Below, piece after piece: positions 8,865-16,157 of a stretch of 64,000 bases of DNA. Position 1 is the stretch's first letter, and every line of letters starts with the position of its first letter. A program made the translations under genes and the position numbers. The notes under the pieces were generated by a model, which worked only from the letters and a program-made list of their open reading frames with translations, was not told where the DNA came from and made no database searches. The stretch comes from Prevotella aff. ruminicola Tc2-24 (GTDB lineage Bacteria > Bacteroidota > Bacteroidia > Bacteroidales > Bacteroidaceae), in NCBI RefSeq assembly GCF_900110895.1, contig NZ_FOIQ01000004.1:124001-188000 (forward strand), given 5' to 3'.

Positions 8865-11249
8865 TTATCTCGTCTTGACCACCTTCTTCCCGTTGACGAT
8901 ATAGACACCCTTCGGCAGTCCGTCGAGGCTCGTGGTACCTATACGCACCTTCCTGCCACTTAGGTCGTAGATGCCCTGCGGGTACGTCGCATCGCTCCTG
9001 AGTGTGCTGATGCCTGTCTGCCCAGGTACGATGGCAGCCGTGATCGTCAGACTGTTACATGCCGGCATGGCCATCGACAGCTTCTCGCCTGCCACAAACT
9101 CCTCAGTCACAGAGCTGCCCGCGACTTTCTTGATATGCCATCCGCTGATCATCTGTCCTTCGCCCGCCCCGCCCTCGAGCGAGATTACCCTGTCGGCATA
9201 GAACCGTCCGTTGAACACCTCGTTCGATAGACGGACGCCGTTGAACGAAAGCCGGATATTCTGCGTCGCCTCCCCATCTTTGTTGATGATCAGGGGGATG
9301 GCATTACCCAGGTGATAGAAGTTGCCGAGCTGTGTATAGAACTCGTTCGTGCGTTTTTCCAGCCAGTTACGGGCATGAGTCAGCTCATCGTTGTACACAG
9401 GCCACCACTGGTTGATCAGCTTCCGGTGGTTGGGATATTCGTATCGGATCTTGTCGTACATCGGATCCCAGATGGCACGTATTCCCCTCTCGTTCATGAA
9501 GTCGCCCATGTAGATGGCACAGCGGTCGATGAACTCACGACGGAAGTCAGCGTCTTCCATCAGCTGGCGGAACAGCAGCGTGGCCTTCTCACTGTTGGCT
9601 CCCCAGTCGCGGGCGTGGTCAATGTGTGGGTTGTATAGCCATTTCAGGATCTTGTAGTCCACCTTCTCGTCGTACAGTCCCAGCGTGAAGTCGGCATCCT
9701 TGGCAATCCAGCGCCAGCGCCCACCTTCGGCCCTAGGTCGCCACATGATGATATTGTTGCCAGGGAAGTCGAGGTTGTTGAAGTACAGGTTCATGGCCAT
9801 CAGGTTGATGAACTCTTGACAGTCCATCCACTGCTCGTATTCCTCCATCGTATGTCCATCCTGCGAGTAGAAAGCCTTGAACTGGTTGTAGTTCTCCCAC
9901 GAGCCCTCCTTCAGGTCGCTCCAGTTCTCTATGAGGTCGATATCCTCCAGACCGTCATGGTTCGTGTACACATTATCCTCGTTGCCCCGTTCACGGATGT
10001 TCAGTATGCCGTGGTAGTTGCCGTTGATATAGACGATGGCGGGCTGCCACGCCTGCCAGTCCAGATCGGCATGCTCGGCCATGGTACGCTGTACGATGGC
10101 ATCCCGCATATACAGGTAGTCGAAGTCGTTGCCGGCATTACGAAGCACGAGCGACTTATAGTCAGTGATGCCAGGGCGCTGATCCGGGAAGAACTCATGC
10201 TCGAACCGTTTCGTACCAAACCGTTTGTGGGCGTAAATAGCCATCGATTTCTTGGTGGCGCTGCGCGTGGCCCCTCCGGCTACCCTCGTCTCGCACAACA
10301 GGTTCAGTTGGCTTGGGGTATTCCCCTCCGTGAAGTACTCGATGTTGATAGGTCGCCGCCAGTCCTTCCTGTTCCCATTGGAGTTGTTGGTGAAGATGCC
10401 CATATACGAGCTATCCAGATACCTGCTGTTCGTGACTATCGAGACCACAGGCAGTGTCAGCCGTCGTGTGAAGAAAATATACGAGTGAGTGGTCGACCGT
10501 GGCGACAGCCATCCGTTGCAGAACAGTCTGGCCCGTATCACCCTGTTGGTGTTGATGTCTATCGGCGCCACATATCTTGTGCTCGTCGTGTCAGGCTCCG
10601 TCCCGTCAGTGGTGTAGCAGATGATTGTCCCTTCAGGCGAGTCCTCCGGCACTGTCAGGGTGAGCTGTACCTGTTGCTGACTCGTGAACACTTGTCCGTC
10701 CCTGCTGAACACAGGATGTCCGAGGATATGGTCGTGCGCACATACCCTGCCGCAGTTGACCGCCTCAGGGGTAGGGGTAAGCTGGTAGCCCCACTCCTCG
10801 CCGCCGTCGTCCTTCCGTCCGTAGGCGATGCCAGGAGCCGGCTGCTTCTTCAGTCCGCTCACCTGGTCCACCACCTGTCCGTCTTTGAAGAGATACACCT
10901 CGCAGTTCTTCCCCGACTCCAGTCGGAAGTTGGTGTGCATCTTCTGTCCCTCCTTGTCGCAGTAGATGACGACATGCTGCTTTGCGCCGACCACCTTGTC
11001 AGGCAGTTGGTATGCCTGTTGCGGGCGGTTGGTGCCCCCTATCTGATAGTCTTTCAGGTTCACGGCCACCGAGTCAGGGTTATACACCTCAACCCAAGAG
11101 TCGGGAAACTCTCTCAGATCGTCCATGATACCGTCGATGTTCGACTGCATCAGTTCGTTGATTACCAAGTGGCCGCGCTGTTCTTGTGCCCATGATGTCT
11201 GGGCAGTCAGTGTCAGTGCGATAGCGAAAATATGTTTTATACGGTGCAT
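8865..11249 (-). CDS. Secreted CotH kinase / lamin-tail domain protein with C-terminal sorting-type tail
   Basis: 794 residues. Order: signal peptide (cleavage near residue 21, TSWAQ), lamin-tail-like domain (about 27-150, INELMQSN, DSWVEVYNPDS, VNLKDYQIGG), a chitobiase-type beta domain (about 185-265, TIICYTTDGTEPDTTSTRY), and a CotH-like kinase region (about 290-640) with NGNYHGILNIRERG and WIAKDADFTLG. The end, GIYDLSGRKV then GLPKGVYIVNGKKVVKTR, is the C-terminal tail common on secreted Prevotella proteins and similar to type IX sorting tails. It is probably exported to the cell surface or outside; CotH proteins elsewhere phosphorylate spore-coat proteins, and the target here is unknown. 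A -7 box lies at 11275-11282. It is convergent with rsgA. Confidence 0.85.
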   Translation of the reverse strand: MHRIKHIFAIALTLTAQTSWAQEQRGHLVINELMQSNIDGIMDDLREFPDSWVEVYNPDSVAVNLKDYQIGGTNRPQQAYQLPDKVVGAKQHVVIYCDKEGQKMHTNFRLESGKNCEVYLFKDGQVVDQVSGLKKQPAPGIAYGRKDDGGEEWGYQLTPTPEAVNCGRVCAHDHILGHPVFSRDGQVFTSQQQVQLTLTVPEDSPEGTIICYTTDGTEPDTTSTRYVAPIDINTNRVIRARLFCNGWLSPRSTTHSYIFFTRRLTLPVVSIVTNSRYLDSSYMGIFTNNSNGNRKDWRRPINIEYFTEGNTPSQLNLLCETRVAGGATRSATKKSMAIYAHKRFGTKRFEHEFFPDQRPGITDYKSLVLRNAGNDFDYLYMRDAIVQRTMAEHADLDWQAWQPAIVYINGNYHGILNIRERGNEDNVYTNHDGLEDIDLIENWSDLKEGSWENYNQFKAFYSQDGHTMEEYEQWMDCQEFINLMAMNLYFNNLDFPGNNIIMWRPRAEGGRWRWIAKDADFTLGLYDEKVDYKILKWLYNPHIDHARDWGANSEKATLLFRQLMEDADFRREFIDRCAIYMGDFMNERGIRAIWDPMYDKIRYEYPNHRKLINQWWPVYNDELTHARNWLEKRTNEFYTQLGNFYHLGNAIPLIINKDGEATQNIRLSFNGVRLSNEVFNGRFYADRVISLEGGAGEGQMISGWHIKKVAGSSVTEEFVAGEKLSMAMPACNSLTITAAIVPGQTGISTLRSDATYPQGIYDLSGRKVRIGTTSLDGLPKGVYIVNGKKVVKTR

Positions 11250-11274
11250 TTAGGTTCGTCGTTAAATAGCGGCA

Positions 11275-11282
11275 CAAAGGTA
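11275..11282 (-). promoter_or_regulatory. -7 promoter box for the CotH gene
   Basis: The minus strand reads TACCTTTG, 25 bases upstream of the ATG at 11249. It is divergent from the promoter at 11327-11334. Confidence 0.6.
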
Positions 11283-11326
11283 CAACTTTTCTTTCAGAAG
11301 AATGAAGGATAAAGGAAAAGATTTTG

Positions 11327-11334
11327 TATCTTTG
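11327..11334 (+). promoter_or_regulatory. -7 promoter box for the S9 peptidase gene
   Basis: TATCTTTG, an exact TAnnTTTG match, 27 bases upstream of the ATG at 11362. Its position rules out the in-frame ATG at 11302 as the start. Confidence 0.6.
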
Positions 11335-11361
11335 CAGGCAAAAATTTACAGGAAACGAACT

Positions 11362-13806
11362 ATGATGAAATTATCTTTTCTCACGATGGTAGCTGTCGGC
11401 GTCTTCTGCACAGCCCCCGTCTATGGCCAGACCAAGAGCGAGATCCGTCAGTTTAATCTGGCAGGCCCCTATGCCGTGTCACAACCCGTAGTCCTCGACA
11501 CCGTCGATGTGCAGGGGAAAGCGTTCGCCGAGTCGTCATGGCTCAGTGCGCTCTCACTGACGTCGCCCACTGACAAAAGCTTCTCAGGCGCTGTCCTCCC
11601 GTCTCTGACCGACAGCAAGAGTGTCGGCCTACTTACGTTCTACGTGAACAACACCGACTACCTGAAAGGAAAGATCGAGGTGAAAGGGCCCCGCAACCAC
11701 CAGCTGTTCATCGACGGTGCCGAGGCCTCAGGCGACCTGAGCCTGTCTCCCGAGCATCATACCTTCGCCATCAGATACCTGGTCGAGCCCAACGATACCG
11801 ACTCTATCCGTGTGTCGATCGATGCCAATATCCCTGTCGTCGCTACCCTCGACAAGAGCCACCCCTATATGTCGCACGACCTCTTCGACGGAAAGCGTGT
11901 GCGCGACATGCGCCTCTCGGCCGATGGTGCCTATGTCATGGTGGCCTACCAGACCACCGACCGTGGCGGCACGTCGCGCTGGAGTTATGAGCTGCGCGAC
12001 ACCAAGACAGGGCGCCTGCTCTCCATGCTCCCCCATAGTGTCAGATGGATGCCCCGTACGGTAGCCTGGCTCGAGGAGCGCAAGGAGAATGGCCAGCGCA
12101 ACCTCTATCAGGTGGATCCCCTCACGGGTTGTCAGAGTCGTTTCGCCAGCGATATCCCTGAGGGCGACTTCACCGTTAGTCCGACGGAGGACTATCTCAT
12201 TCTCTCCGTGAAGGAAGAAGGTCCCAAGGAAGACCCTGGCGTGTTCGAGGTGCTTGAGATGGACGACCGTCAGCCAGGCTGGCGCGATCGCACCTACCTG
12301 AGCCGTTACGACCTCGCCACAGGCATCTCCCAGCGTGTCACCTTCGGTCATAAGACCACCAGTCTGCAGGACATCTCAGCCGACGGTACGAAGCTGTTGG
12401 TCGGTGCGGCCTATACCCGTCTGAGCCGCCGCCCCACCGAGGTGTGCGACGTCATGGTGGTGGATGCCAAGACCCTCGCTGCCGACACCCTCTTCGTCAA
12501 CGAGGGCTTTATCGGCAGCGGCTGCTTCTCTCCCGATGGCTCCCAGATCCTCTTCTCTGGCACACCCGAGGCCTTCGACCGCATCGGCTGTCAGTTGCCC
12601 GACAGTGTCACGCCGAGCATGACGGAGAACGAGTTCTTCCTCTACGATATCGCCACTAAGAAGATAACCCCCCTGACGAAGGATTTCGACCCCTCAGTGG
12701 GGACTGCCACCTGGTCGAAGCACGACGGCCAGATCTATTTCACGGCCGAGGACCGCGACTATGTCAACCTGTTCGCACTGAACCCCAAGAGCGGTGCCAT
12801 CCGTCAGCTTCCCATCTCCGGCGATGACACCTATCGTTTCGACATGGCCGAGCATGCTCCCATGATCGCTTACCTGTCGTATAAGACCATGGAGCCCGCC
12901 TCTGGCTATGTCATGAACCTGAAGACGAAGAAGAACCACACCATCTTCGACGGACGGACGGCCCTGGGCGATGCCCAGGTGGGCACCTGTCAGGACTGGG
13001 ACTTCGTGAACTCACGCGGCGACAAGGTCTATGGTCGCCTCTACCTGCCGAAGGATTTCGATGCCACGAAGAAATACCCGATGATTGTCTATTACTATGG
13101 TGGCTGCTCACCCGTGTCACGCTACTTCGAGTCGCCTTATGCCCCGCAGTACTGGAACACCCTCGGCTACGTCGCCTATATCCTACAGCCTAGCGGTGCC
13201 ACAGGCTTCGGACAGGAGTGGGCCTCACGCCATGTGAACACCGCCGGACGTGGACCTGCCGAGGACATCATCGAAGGCACCAAGAAGATTTGCGAGACAC
13301 ATCCCTTCATCGACGCCACGAAGATCGGCTGCATGGGTGCCAGCTATGGCGGTTTCATGACCCAGTACCTGCAGACCCAGACCGACATCTTTGCCGCCGC
13401 CGTCAGTCATGCCGGCATCGCCAACCATACCAGCTACTGGGGCGAGGGCTACTGGGGTTATAACTACAGCGAGGTGTCGATGGCCAACAGCTACCCCTGG
13501 AGTCATCGTCAGCTCTATGTCGACCAGAGTCCTCTCTTCAATGCCGACAAAATCCACACCCCGTTGCTGTTGCTGCATGGCAATGCCGACACCAATGTGC
13601 CCCTGATTGAGAGTCTTCAGATGTTCACGGCTCTGAAGCTCCTTGGCCGCGAGGTTGCCCTCGTCGAGGTCGAAGGCGAGAACCACCATATCCTCGACTA
13701 TGCCAAGCGCGAGAAGTGGCTTGCCACGCAAATGGCCTGGTTCGCCCGCTGGCTTAAGGGCGACTCCACTTGGTGGAACGCCCTCTATCCCAAGAAGCAT
13801 CTTTAA
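11362..13806 (+). CDS. S9 family (prolyl oligopeptidase-type) peptidase, secreted
   Basis: 814 residues. A signal peptide (MMKLSFLTMVAVGVFCTAPV, ending near VYGQ) leads into a beta-propeller region (about 150-520) and a C-terminal alpha/beta hydrolase domain. The catalytic triad is visible: Ser in GASYGGFM, Asp in HGNADTNVPL and His in GENHHIL. The motif GASYGG differs from the GWSYGG of DPP-IV, so this is more like DPP5/acylaminoacyl-type peptidases. It should cut peptides in the periplasm or at the surface. The start at 11362 is chosen because the promoter box and the signal peptide both fit it. A structured repeat element, not a simple terminator, follows the stop. Confidence 0.9.
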   Translation: MMKLSFLTMVAVGVFCTAPVYGQTKSEIRQFNLAGPYAVSQPVVLDTVDVQGKAFAESSWLSALSLTSPTDKSFSGAVLPSLTDSKSVGLLTFYVNNTDYLKGKIEVKGPRNHQLFIDGAEASGDLSLSPEHHTFAIRYLVEPNDTDSIRVSIDANIPVVATLDKSHPYMSHDLFDGKRVRDMRLSADGAYVMVAYQTTDRGGTSRWSYELRDTKTGRLLSMLPHSVRWMPRTVAWLEERKENGQRNLYQVDPLTGCQSRFASDIPEGDFTVSPTEDYLILSVKEEGPKEDPGVFEVLEMDDRQPGWRDRTYLSRYDLATGISQRVTFGHKTTSLQDISADGTKLLVGAAYTRLSRRPTEVCDVMVVDAKTLAADTLFVNEGFIGSGCFSPDGSQILFSGTPEAFDRIGCQLPDSVTPSMTENEFFLYDIATKKITPLTKDFDPSVGTATWSKHDGQIYFTAEDRDYVNLFALNPKSGAIRQLPISGDDTYRFDMAEHAPMIAYLSYKTMEPASGYVMNLKTKKNHTIFDGRTALGDAQVGTCQDWDFVNSRGDKVYGRLYLPKDFDATKKYPMIVYYYGGCSPVSRYFESPYAPQYWNTLGYVAYILQPSGATGFGQEWASRHVNTAGRGPAEDIIEGTKKICETHPFIDATKIGCMGASYGGFMTQYLQTQTDIFAAAVSHAGIANHTSYWGEGYWGYNYSEVSMANSYPWSHRQLYVDQSPLFNADKIHTPLLLLHGNADTNVPLIESLQMFTALKLLGREVALVEVEGENHHILDYAKREKWLATQMAWFARWLKGDSTWWNALYPKKHL

Positions 13807-13835
13807 AGAGATATGGTCCTAGACCACACCCCTAC

Positions 13836-13860
13836 GGTCCCTGAGCCTGTCGAAGGGACA
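13836..13860. repeat. REP-like repeat unit (GTCCCTGAGCCTGTCGAAGGGAC type)
   Basis: A 23-bp imperfect palindrome with core CTGAGCCTGTCGAAGGG, ending GGGAC against an initial GTCCC. The same core recurs as a cluster at 38865-39035 and in inverted orientation at 39733-39760. It lies just upstream of structured element copy A. Confidence 0.75.
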
Positions 13861-13884
13861 ATGCCTATCAAAGGGCCCTCACGT

Positions 13885-14303
13885 GTTTTGTCGTGAAAAA
13901 GTGATTAAAAAAGTGTTTCTCTAATGTTGCAAACTAGAAAAACCGAGGGGCTCTTTTAATCCCTTTTTGCCCTGCTCGACGTAGAGAAGGGGGCAACTCT
14001 AGGTAGGGGTGCCTTCTAACAGTCAAAGAGATTATCTCCATGACGGTAAGGAATGGCACTTACGAGAGAAGGAGATAATCCCTATACCCTATAAGAGATT
14101 ATCTCCTTCACTCGTGAACCCTATCTCCACGACTCATAGACCCTATCTCTTTGAGCGTAAGATCCTACCCCTATTTTGTAGATGCGTAACTTGTTTAATA
14201 TCAGTTGAATATAAAAGAGGCTCAAAACTCGCGTATATGGGTCTCATTCTTGTGGTCTTGACCTCCGTGCGAGTTATGAGCGTCCTTTTGTCAAGATATA
14301 TGG
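13885..14303 (+). repeat. Structured intergenic repeat element, copy A (about 0.42 kb)
   Basis: This non-coding stretch aligns along its length with 39072-39512. Shared blocks in the same order: GTTTTGTC; TAAAAAAGTGTT; GTTGCAAACTAGAAAAAC followed by a GAG-GGG-CTC-TTTT hairpin; AGTCAAAGAGAT; a 35-base identical block (14046-14080); a 36-base segment inverted between copies (14071-14106, whose left arm is shared with that block); a 38-base identical block (14117-14154); TCCTACCC; a pair of arms AACTCGCG...GCGAGTT; and AAGATATAT. TCAAAGAGAT (14023-14032) pairs with ATCTCTTTGA (14145-14154). No convincing reading frame is conserved between the copies. It fills the gap between two convergent genes. 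It could be a mobile hairpin element, a complex terminator or a non-coding RNA. Confidence 0.8.
14071..14106. repeat. 36-bp hairpin segment, orientation 1 (inverted relative to 39279-39314)
   Basis: Arms GGAGATAATC (14071-14080) and GATTATCTCC (14097-14106) flank a 16-base non-palindromic loop CCTATACCCTATAAGA. The reverse complement of the whole segment matches 39279-39314 at 35 of 36 positions; read directly, only about 4 of 16 loop bases match. Confidence 0.9.
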
Positions 14304-14325
14304 GGCTTGTCGAAGCAACGTGGGG

Positions 14326-14859
14326 TTACGACTTGGACCTGAGGATCAGGAAGGGGAAGATGAGGGAGATGGCGACCATGATGCCTACCGCGATGAGGAT
14401 GGGCACGACATTTGGACCACCATGACGGACGGATGCCAGTGAGGTCCAACCGATGGCGAACGAGAGGATTGGGGACATCAGGCCTAAGAGGCGCAGCATA
14501 CGGGTGACCAGCAATACTTGTCGCGGGGTCTCGATCTTCAGCGACGTGCCTTTCTGGGGGTGGTAGGCACCGATCATCAGTCCGACACCCATCAGTGACA
14601 TGATGATGCAGATGACCAGGATGATGTACTTAGAGCCGTGGGCATCGGCCTTGCCTGACGGACCGAAATGGGTGGGCACGATGTCGGGGGTCTGTCTGAG
14701 GAAATAGATAAGCAGGGCCCACACGATGATGAGCAGCACGACGAACGTCAGTTCGAAGACGGTACCCTCGAGGGTTCTGCCGACTCGGATCCTCTCAGAG
14801 GTGGTGTTATTTGTGTGTTGACCTCTCAGGAAGAGGGTAAGTAATTTATTCATGTTCAT
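14326..14859 (-). CDS. DUF1648-type membrane protein
   Basis: 177 residues with four likely membrane helices (ELTFVVLLIIVWALLIYFL; IILVICIIMSLMGVGLMIG; LLGLMSPILSFAIGW; VVPILIAVGIMVAISLIFPF). The motif TPDIVPTHFGPSGKADAHGSK, after the first helix, is the hallmark of DUF1648, the N-terminal module of SdpI-like immunity proteins. The remaining SdpI part is absent. Function is unknown; a membrane role linked to its SPFH neighbour is plausible. Its ATG at 14859 lies inside the end of the upstream ribbon-helix-helix gene (14-bp overlap), so the two are translationally coupled. Confidence 0.8.
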   Translation of the reverse strand: MNMNKLLTLFLRGQHTNNTTSERIRVGRTLEGTVFELTFVVLLIIVWALLIYFLRQTPDIVPTHFGPSGKADAHGSKYIILVICIIMSLMGVGLMIGAYHPQKGTSLKIETPRQVLLVTRMLRLLGLMSPILSFAIGWTSLASVRHGGPNVVPILIAVGIMVAISLIFPFLILRSKS

Positions 14860-15046
14860 GGTTTTCCGGGTCTGTTGGTTTCTTCTTAGGTAGGCGCTTG
14901 GCCTTGCGCAGGGCCTCGGTGATGATCCACTGCAGTTGGCCGTTGGTGCTGCGGAACTCGTCCGCAGCCCAGGCCTCTATCGCGTCCATCGTGTCGGCAT
15001 CGACACGTAGGATAAAGCTCTTCGTGGATTTCTTCTTCTCCCCCAT
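14846..15046 (-). CDS. Small ribbon-helix-helix (Arc-like) DNA-binding protein
   Basis: 66 residues from the ATG at 15046; a TTG at 15055 in the same frame would add three residues. The sequence KSFILRVDADTMDAIEAWAADEFRSTNGQLQWIITEALRK fits the ribbon-helix-helix pattern (beta strand with alternating residues, then two helices) of Arc/MetJ-type regulators. The tail is charged (KAKRLPKKKPTDPENHEHE). It lies between the SPFH gene (stop 12 bp upstream) and the DUF1648 gene. Autoregulation of this operon is a reasonable guess but is not shown. Confidence 0.8.
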   Translation of the reverse strand: MGEKKKSTKSFILRVDADTMDAIEAWAADEFRSTNGQLQWIITEALRKAKRLPKKKPTDPENHEHE

Positions 15047-15058
15047 AAAGTTCAAAGA

Positions 15059-16024
15059 TCAATGATTCAACGTTCCCGTGTTCACGACCGGCTGAGCGGC
15101 ATCGTCGCCACAGAGCACCACGAGCAGGTTGCTGACCATGGCAGCCTTCTTGTCGTCGTCGAGGTCGACGATAGCCTCGTTGGAGAGTTTGTCGAGCGCC
15201 ATCTTCACCATCGAGACAGCACCCTCGACGATCTTCTCACGGGCGGTGATGATGGCCGACGCCTGTTGGCGGCGCAGCATCACGGCAGCGATCTCAGGGG
15301 CATAGGCCAGGTAGTTGATACGTGCCTCGACCACCTCGATGCCGGCAAGGGCCAGGCGTTCGTCGAGTTTCTGCTCCAGTTGCTCGTTCACCTCGTTGGC
15401 ACTCGAGCGCAACGTGGGCTCGCCGATCTTCGTGTCCTCGTCGTCGTAGGCATACTGGCCCGCCACCTGGCGCAGGGCAGCGTCGCTCTGCACACGTACG
15501 AAGTTCTCGAGGGCGTTCATCAGTCCCTTGGTGTCTGAGCCGACGGTGTTGGGGTTCGAGGCCATCGTCTGCGAGTCGACCTCGAAGAGGGCCTTGTAGG
15601 TGTCTTTCAGCTTCCATACGAGCACTAGACCGATCATGACGGGGTTGCCCGTCTTGTCGTTGACCTTGATGGGCTCGGCGTCGAGGTTACGAGCGCGGAG
15701 CGACACCTTCTTCGTGCCGTAGAAGGGGTTGATCCAGAAGAAACCCGTCTGGGCGAACGTGCCGCTGTACTTGCCGAACCAAGTGGTCACCTTGGCCTCG
15801 TTGGGTTCCAGCATCAGGAAGCCGAACCACATGATGAGGCTGATGATGAGCAGGATGATGCTGCTGACAAGCATCCAACCGCCTGTGGCACCGCTGGTGC
15901 TGTCGAGCAGGATGATGCCACGGACGATACCTATGATTGACAGGACTGTGATGGCGATGTTGGCGAAAAGCATCAGGAAACCGTTCTGTACGCTTCCTTT
16001 GAAAGTAAACTCTTTTTGATCCAT
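15059..16024 (-). CDS. SPFH (stomatin/prohibitin, Band 7) domain membrane protein
   Basis: 321 residues. Two N-terminal membrane helices (LMLFANIAITVLSIIGIVRG and GWMLVSSIILLIISLIMWFG) precede a Band 7 domain (about 75-230; EPNEAKVTTWFGKYSGT, IEVVEARINYLAYAPEIAAVM) and a helical tail (RRQQASAIITAREKIVEGA). SPFH proteins form large ring or cage assemblies at membrane microdomains. It is first of a three-gene minus operon with an RHH regulator and a DUF1648 protein. A promoter with a -7 box (16072-16079) and a -33 TTG (16099-16101) lies upstream. Confidence 0.92.
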   Translation of the reverse strand: MDQKEFTFKGSVQNGFLMLFANIAITVLSIIGIVRGIILLDSTSGATGGWMLVSSIILLIISLIMWFGFLMLEPNEAKVTTWFGKYSGTFAQTGFFWINPFYGTKKVSLRARNLDAEPIKVNDKTGNPVMIGLVLVWKLKDTYKALFEVDSQTMASNPNTVGSDTKGLMNALENFVRVQSDAALRQVAGQYAYDDEDTKIGEPTLRSSANEVNEQLEQKLDERLALAGIEVVEARINYLAYAPEIAAVMLRRQQASAIITAREKIVEGAVSMVKMALDKLSNEAIVDLDDDKKAAMVSNLLVVLCGDDAAQPVVNTGTLNH

Positions 16025-16071
16025 AATTCTATGCGTTTAGTTATTTGTTATGTGATATCATTTTGATATCG

Positions 16072-16101
16072 CAAAGATATGTATTGTTTTTGAATGGACA
16101 A
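16072..16101 (-). promoter_or_regulatory. Promoter of the SPFH operon
   Basis: The minus strand reads TATCTTTG at 16079-16072, with TTG at 16101-16099 and a 19-base spacer. The SPFH ATG at 16024 is 47 bases downstream. Confidence 0.65.
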
Positions 16102-16144
16102 TGGATTTCTTGTGTTTTTTAACAAGAATTACGAAAAAAGTTCG

Positions 16145-16152
16145 TACCTTTG
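16145..16152 (+). promoter_or_regulatory. -7 promoter box almost touching the mnmA start codon
   Basis: TACCTTTG is an exact TAnnTTTG match. Only 5 bases separate it from the ATG at 16158, so transcription should start at or within a few bases of the start codon. Confidence 0.6.
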
Positions 16153-16157
16153 CCACC

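Noticed and set aside
9816..11195. A 459-codon plus-strand frame opposite the CotH gene.
   Set aside because: Shadow of a gene with a signal peptide and identifiable domains; the antisense product has no motifs.
13807..14325. A tRNA, rRNA or known riboswitch in the long gaps.
   Set aside because: I looked for tRNA arms and conserved TTCGA-type T-loops in the gaps at 13807-14325, 38476-39719, 47395-47633, 56208-56381 and 62611-62906 and found none convincing.
14009..14425. A 138-codon plus frame running through element copy A.
   Set aside because: The equivalent region of copy B differs by insertions, deletions and an inverted segment and keeps no matching frame. It also runs antisense into the DUF1648 gene.
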